Assembly: GCA_963812675.1 (NCBI GenBank) | Contig: CAWEWR010000012.1 | Span: forward strand, 19,165 to 83,164 | Source of the DNA: AP-15 sp963812675 | Lineage (GTDB): Bacteria > Pseudomonadota > Alphaproteobacteria > ATCC43930 > CGMCC-115725 | DNA length: 64,000 nt | Reading direction: 5' to 3' | Shown here: positions 61,165 to 64,000 of the stretch, one piece after another | How positions within the stretch are numbered: the first letter of the stretch is position 1 | Layout: every line of letters begins with the position of its first letter | Translations under genes and position numbers: made by a program | The notes under the pieces: model-generated | Databases searched by the model: none | What the model was told of the DNA's origin: nothing | The model's input: only the letters and a program-made list of their open reading frames with translations

Positions 61165-63881
61165 TGCGTCCTTTTCGGACTTCTACCAAGGCTTTCGCTG
61201 CGGCCGCGGCTCTTCTGACGCGCTGCATCAGATGGGCTACGCATTTCTCGTCCTTACGGCTCGCGAGTGTCTCTGCCAGAACGCCTGACGCGACCGATCC
61301 GACGATCGCGACCCAGTATCAGTCTCACGATCGACGCTGCAGCCAATATCCGTGCTACTCAATGGCGAGTAAGATCGACCACAGGACAATCAATACGGTC
61401 CTTGATTTCGATCAGATCATCCGGGAGCGCACGGAGAAGCGCCATCGCGGATGTCGCGCTCCCTACGTTCCCCGAATTTGGCGCAGACCGTCCGACGCCA
61501 GTCCAGGGCGCGCGCGAGGTTTGCCACGTCCGTCTTTTCGCCGCGAAAATGCACCCCGCAAGCCGCCCGGACCTCCAGGTCATTTTCCAAATCGAGATCA
61601 ATCGCAACACGCTCCGCGAGAAAAAGTAATGCCTCGCCCTGCTCTTTTTGCTCTTTTGGAGACACCTGACGACTGAAGAGATCGAGCCAACCGACGCGCG
61701 TCGCGCCACTCTCTCCCCAGTCGAGTAAGGAGCCCCGCCTCTTTGAGTAAGTTGCCGGCGGCCCGAAGCGTCGCCGCGTCGACGTTGTCGGTATCAGGGT
61801 TTGCGATACGCCCTTGAAGGTTGGCCAGCAGATCGCGCGACGATCGAGCGCTCGTCCAAGCCGTTCTAACGCGGTTTCGGCGCTCGGCGCGTCCAATCCT
61901 TCATGCGCATAAACCAGTGCATCCTGCGACGTCGAGTTGATCAAATCAAGTATGCGCCTAGCCTGCGACAGACCGTGCAGTCCGGCCTCGAATTTTAGAT
62001 CGAATTGTCTTGATAACTCATCGCATACTGTCTGTACCTCGACGGTGAGCGACAAAAGAGCAGGTAGATCGAGCGTGCAGTCCGCCAACCGCTGTAGTTC
62101 TTCGAAGCTGGAAGGGCAGCTACACAAATTTAGGGCGGTCCCAGCGTTGAGCTCCGCGATAGCCTCTGACGCCGTCTTCGCTTTGTCGCGCCATTCAGTC
62201 AGGCATTGATGTGCCAAGAGCGGCCTCACGGCGAGTAACTGAGCTTTAACGCCTCGCCATGGGCAGCCGAGCGGACCTCCAAACGGGACGAGGGCACGAG
62301 ATGCCTGCGCGGCGACCTTGAGGGCCTGGATTGTTGCGGCAGCTGAAAAATCATTGATTAACAGAGAGTAGGTCGGCGCTCCCACCCGCCGGAGAGCCCA
62401 CTCTGATCGACCTTTTGCGCCAAGGAGGGGTGCTCCGCCGTAACCGGCCGGCTTCAAAAAGCAAGTCTGCAATCGTGAAGCCGGTCTGGCCTGCGCGCTT
62501 GCGAATGGCGCCCACGTAGTCGTCGAGTTCGGCGCGGCGTGCGGTAAGCGCAACCAGAGCGTCGTCGAACGACCAGGCGTTCCCCAGCGGATGCTTCGAC
62601 AGGCGCGCGGCCAGATCCTGGAAAAGCGCTTTCTTGCGCGTTTTATGGCTATGTAATTCAAGGCAGAAATCGCCGAGACCGACTTCCCGCAGACGCCTTT
62701 TCACGACTTCGAGGGCTGCGAGCTTCTCGGCGACGAACAGGACGGTTTTTCCGCGATCAAGAGCTGCGGCGATGAGATTGGTGATGGTTTGAGACTTGCC
62801 CGTTCCAGGGGGTCCCTGGAAGACCAGATTTTCCCCGTCCAGGGCCTTTAAGAGCACCCGCGCTTGGGTCGACTCCGCACGGTCGACAAGGCACAGGTCG
62901 AGATCGATCTTCTTGCGATCTCACTCTCACACGGCAGAGGTCAGCCGCGCTATGAACGGCGCTGCCATCCCCAACCAAGGAGCGAACTATAGGATGATCT
63001 GCCGGCTTGCGACTCTCCGACCATCTATCCGGATCGAGATCCAGATATAGCAGCAGCTTGCCCAAATTTGTGAACAGGGTAAGCGTAACAAATCGCCGAA
63101 TTCTCCACGAATCCTGCCCGGCGACCGCCTGATATACCCGATCGAAATAACTGTCCGGTGATTCGTCATCGTCGAATTCGGGCAGATCTATACCAAAATC
63201 GACAGCAAGCTTCTTCTTCAGAGATAAATTCTCTTGCAGGTCTTCCCCGGTTGACGAAATCATTAGACTGCGAACGCCATGCGCGTTCTTTACCGCCTCG
63301 ATGGTCGCCGGCACGAGTACGTGGGGCCCGATATGGCTGACGGTCGTTTTGCGGCGGCTTCTCGTACCACTCTAGAAAGCCGAATGCGAAGAACAGCATG
63401 TTTGAACCTGATTCCTCGATCGCCAACCGAGCGTTCGAGCGTAGCCGACGAAGACGCGCCTCGAGCTGATCAGGGTAAAGCAGTGTTCGAACCCGACCAC
63501 CTTGCTGGCGATGGTCACCGTCGGAATCCTCGGCGTTTACGGGCAACTCGTAGCTCACGTCCCAACCAAGGTATCGGGCCCAACGTTCCGTATCGGGCTT
63601 TGTCAGGTTGCGCGCATCTTCACCTTGAAGACCGGGAATGTTTCCGCTGTAGAATTGACGAAGCTCGCGATCTGATGGGGCTGGGACAGGCTCGACCATG
63701 AGACTCTTATTATCCCGTAGCCGCGAGAAGAGCTGATCAAGCGGCTTACCGACAAATCTCAGAGCCGATTGAGACCCGATACCCCAGCCGGGTGCTTAAA
63801 ATTGAGAAGGCGATTGCTGGCACTGAGATCGATAAGCTTGTCGCGTAATTTCTCGATTGCCGCTGCTGCTGCGTCGGACAT
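61165..63881 (-). pseudogene. 5' part of the DUF4011 helicase-nuclease gene, multiply frameshifted
   Basis: The start (ATG near 63881, SDAAAAAIEKLRDKLIDLSAS, NRLLNFKHPAG) is the DUF4011 N-terminus. Further pieces lie in different frames: ELRQFYSGNIPGLQGEDARN and FGFLEWYEKPPQ; APHVLVPATIEAVKNAHGVR; then ENLVFQGPPGTGKSQTITNL (Walker A) with FLELHSHKTRKK and TIADLLFEAGRLRR; then LADCTLDLPALLSLTVEVQT and LDWGESGATRVGW. I count at least six frame changes near 63.76, 63.33, 62.93, 62.44, 61.8 and 61.4 kb. The gene would be about 1700 residues intact. Either it is decaying or the consensus sequence is poor here. Confidence 0.75.
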
Positions 63882-64000
63882 GCTTCGGGCTCATCGGTTC
63901 GTTCTTTTTGCCGCGTTAGAGCGTCGACTTCACTCGCCCGGAAACCCGGACGGAACCGACACACTGCCCAGGTTTGCTAAACAGACCGTCAACAAGTTCC

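Overview
The window is GC-rich, densely coded DNA from an alphaproteobacterium. The signs are DUF3369-type response regulators, several class III nucleotide cyclases, flavin-dependent luciferase-like monooxygenases (LLM), a gamma-glutamyltransferase, an RlpA-type lipoprotein-like protein, and a tRNA-Glu fragment of alphaproteobacterial type. The order (Hyphomicrobiales or Rhodospirillales) cannot be settled from the sequence. The window is a mosaic of intact chromosomal genes and stretches full of gene remnants.

0-9.8 kb: an incomplete DUF3369 gene, a CBS-like sensor histidine kinase and a receiver-DUF3369-SpoIIE phosphatase form a signalling operon. A stretch of remnants follows (adenylate cyclase tail, nitronate monooxygenase head, tyrosine recombinase piece, TetR-like tail) with a cupin and a DUF2867 protein between them. 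A membrane adenylate cyclase and a glutathione transferase close the region. 10.3-19.6 kb: a decayed integrative element or prophage with a serine recombinase, terminase large and small subunits, a frameshifted DHA2 transporter, a GIGHN-motif protein, small phage-type genes with hairpin terminators, a frameshifted excisionase-like gene and a frameshifted tyrosine integrase. It ends at a 3' half of tRNA-Glu that is very probably an attachment site.

20.6-32 kb: an orphan Tat-exported peptide/nickel-type binding protein, a DUF1326 protein, an internally deleted DnaK, then a surface-glycan island. The island holds a TPR-glycosyltransferase 9 and four methyltransferase-like genes, several of which share an unusual 'YGPY' module. 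32-50.8 kb: metabolic and envelope genes, including SDR, two lipoproteins, hydrolase plus LLM, CBS protein, gamma-glutamyltransferase, cyclase, ferritin-like diiron protein, two-subunit aconitase X, adenylosuccinate lyase with an RluA-type pseudouridine synthase, a PEP mutase/isocitrate lyase family enzyme, an RlpA protein with 37-residue repeats, an M20 amidohydrolase and a second glutathione transferase.

51-64 kb: a diguanylate cyclase, a 2OG-Fe dioxygenase, a pair of overlapping LLM enzymes, a VapBC/FitAB-like toxin-antitoxin, a thioredoxin-fusion protein and, directly after it, a gene that looks broken by TGA but reads through as a UGSC-motif selenoprotein with Sec at residue 92. A very large DUF4011-helicase-nuclease gene fills the right end. 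Its 3' 2.3 kb is open and its 5' part carries at least six frameshifts.

The most interesting signals are the hidden selenoprotein and its thioredoxin-like partner, the duplicated YGPY module joined to unrelated methyltransferases, the nucleotide-binding-domain-less DnaK, and the broken defence-type helicase-nuclease.
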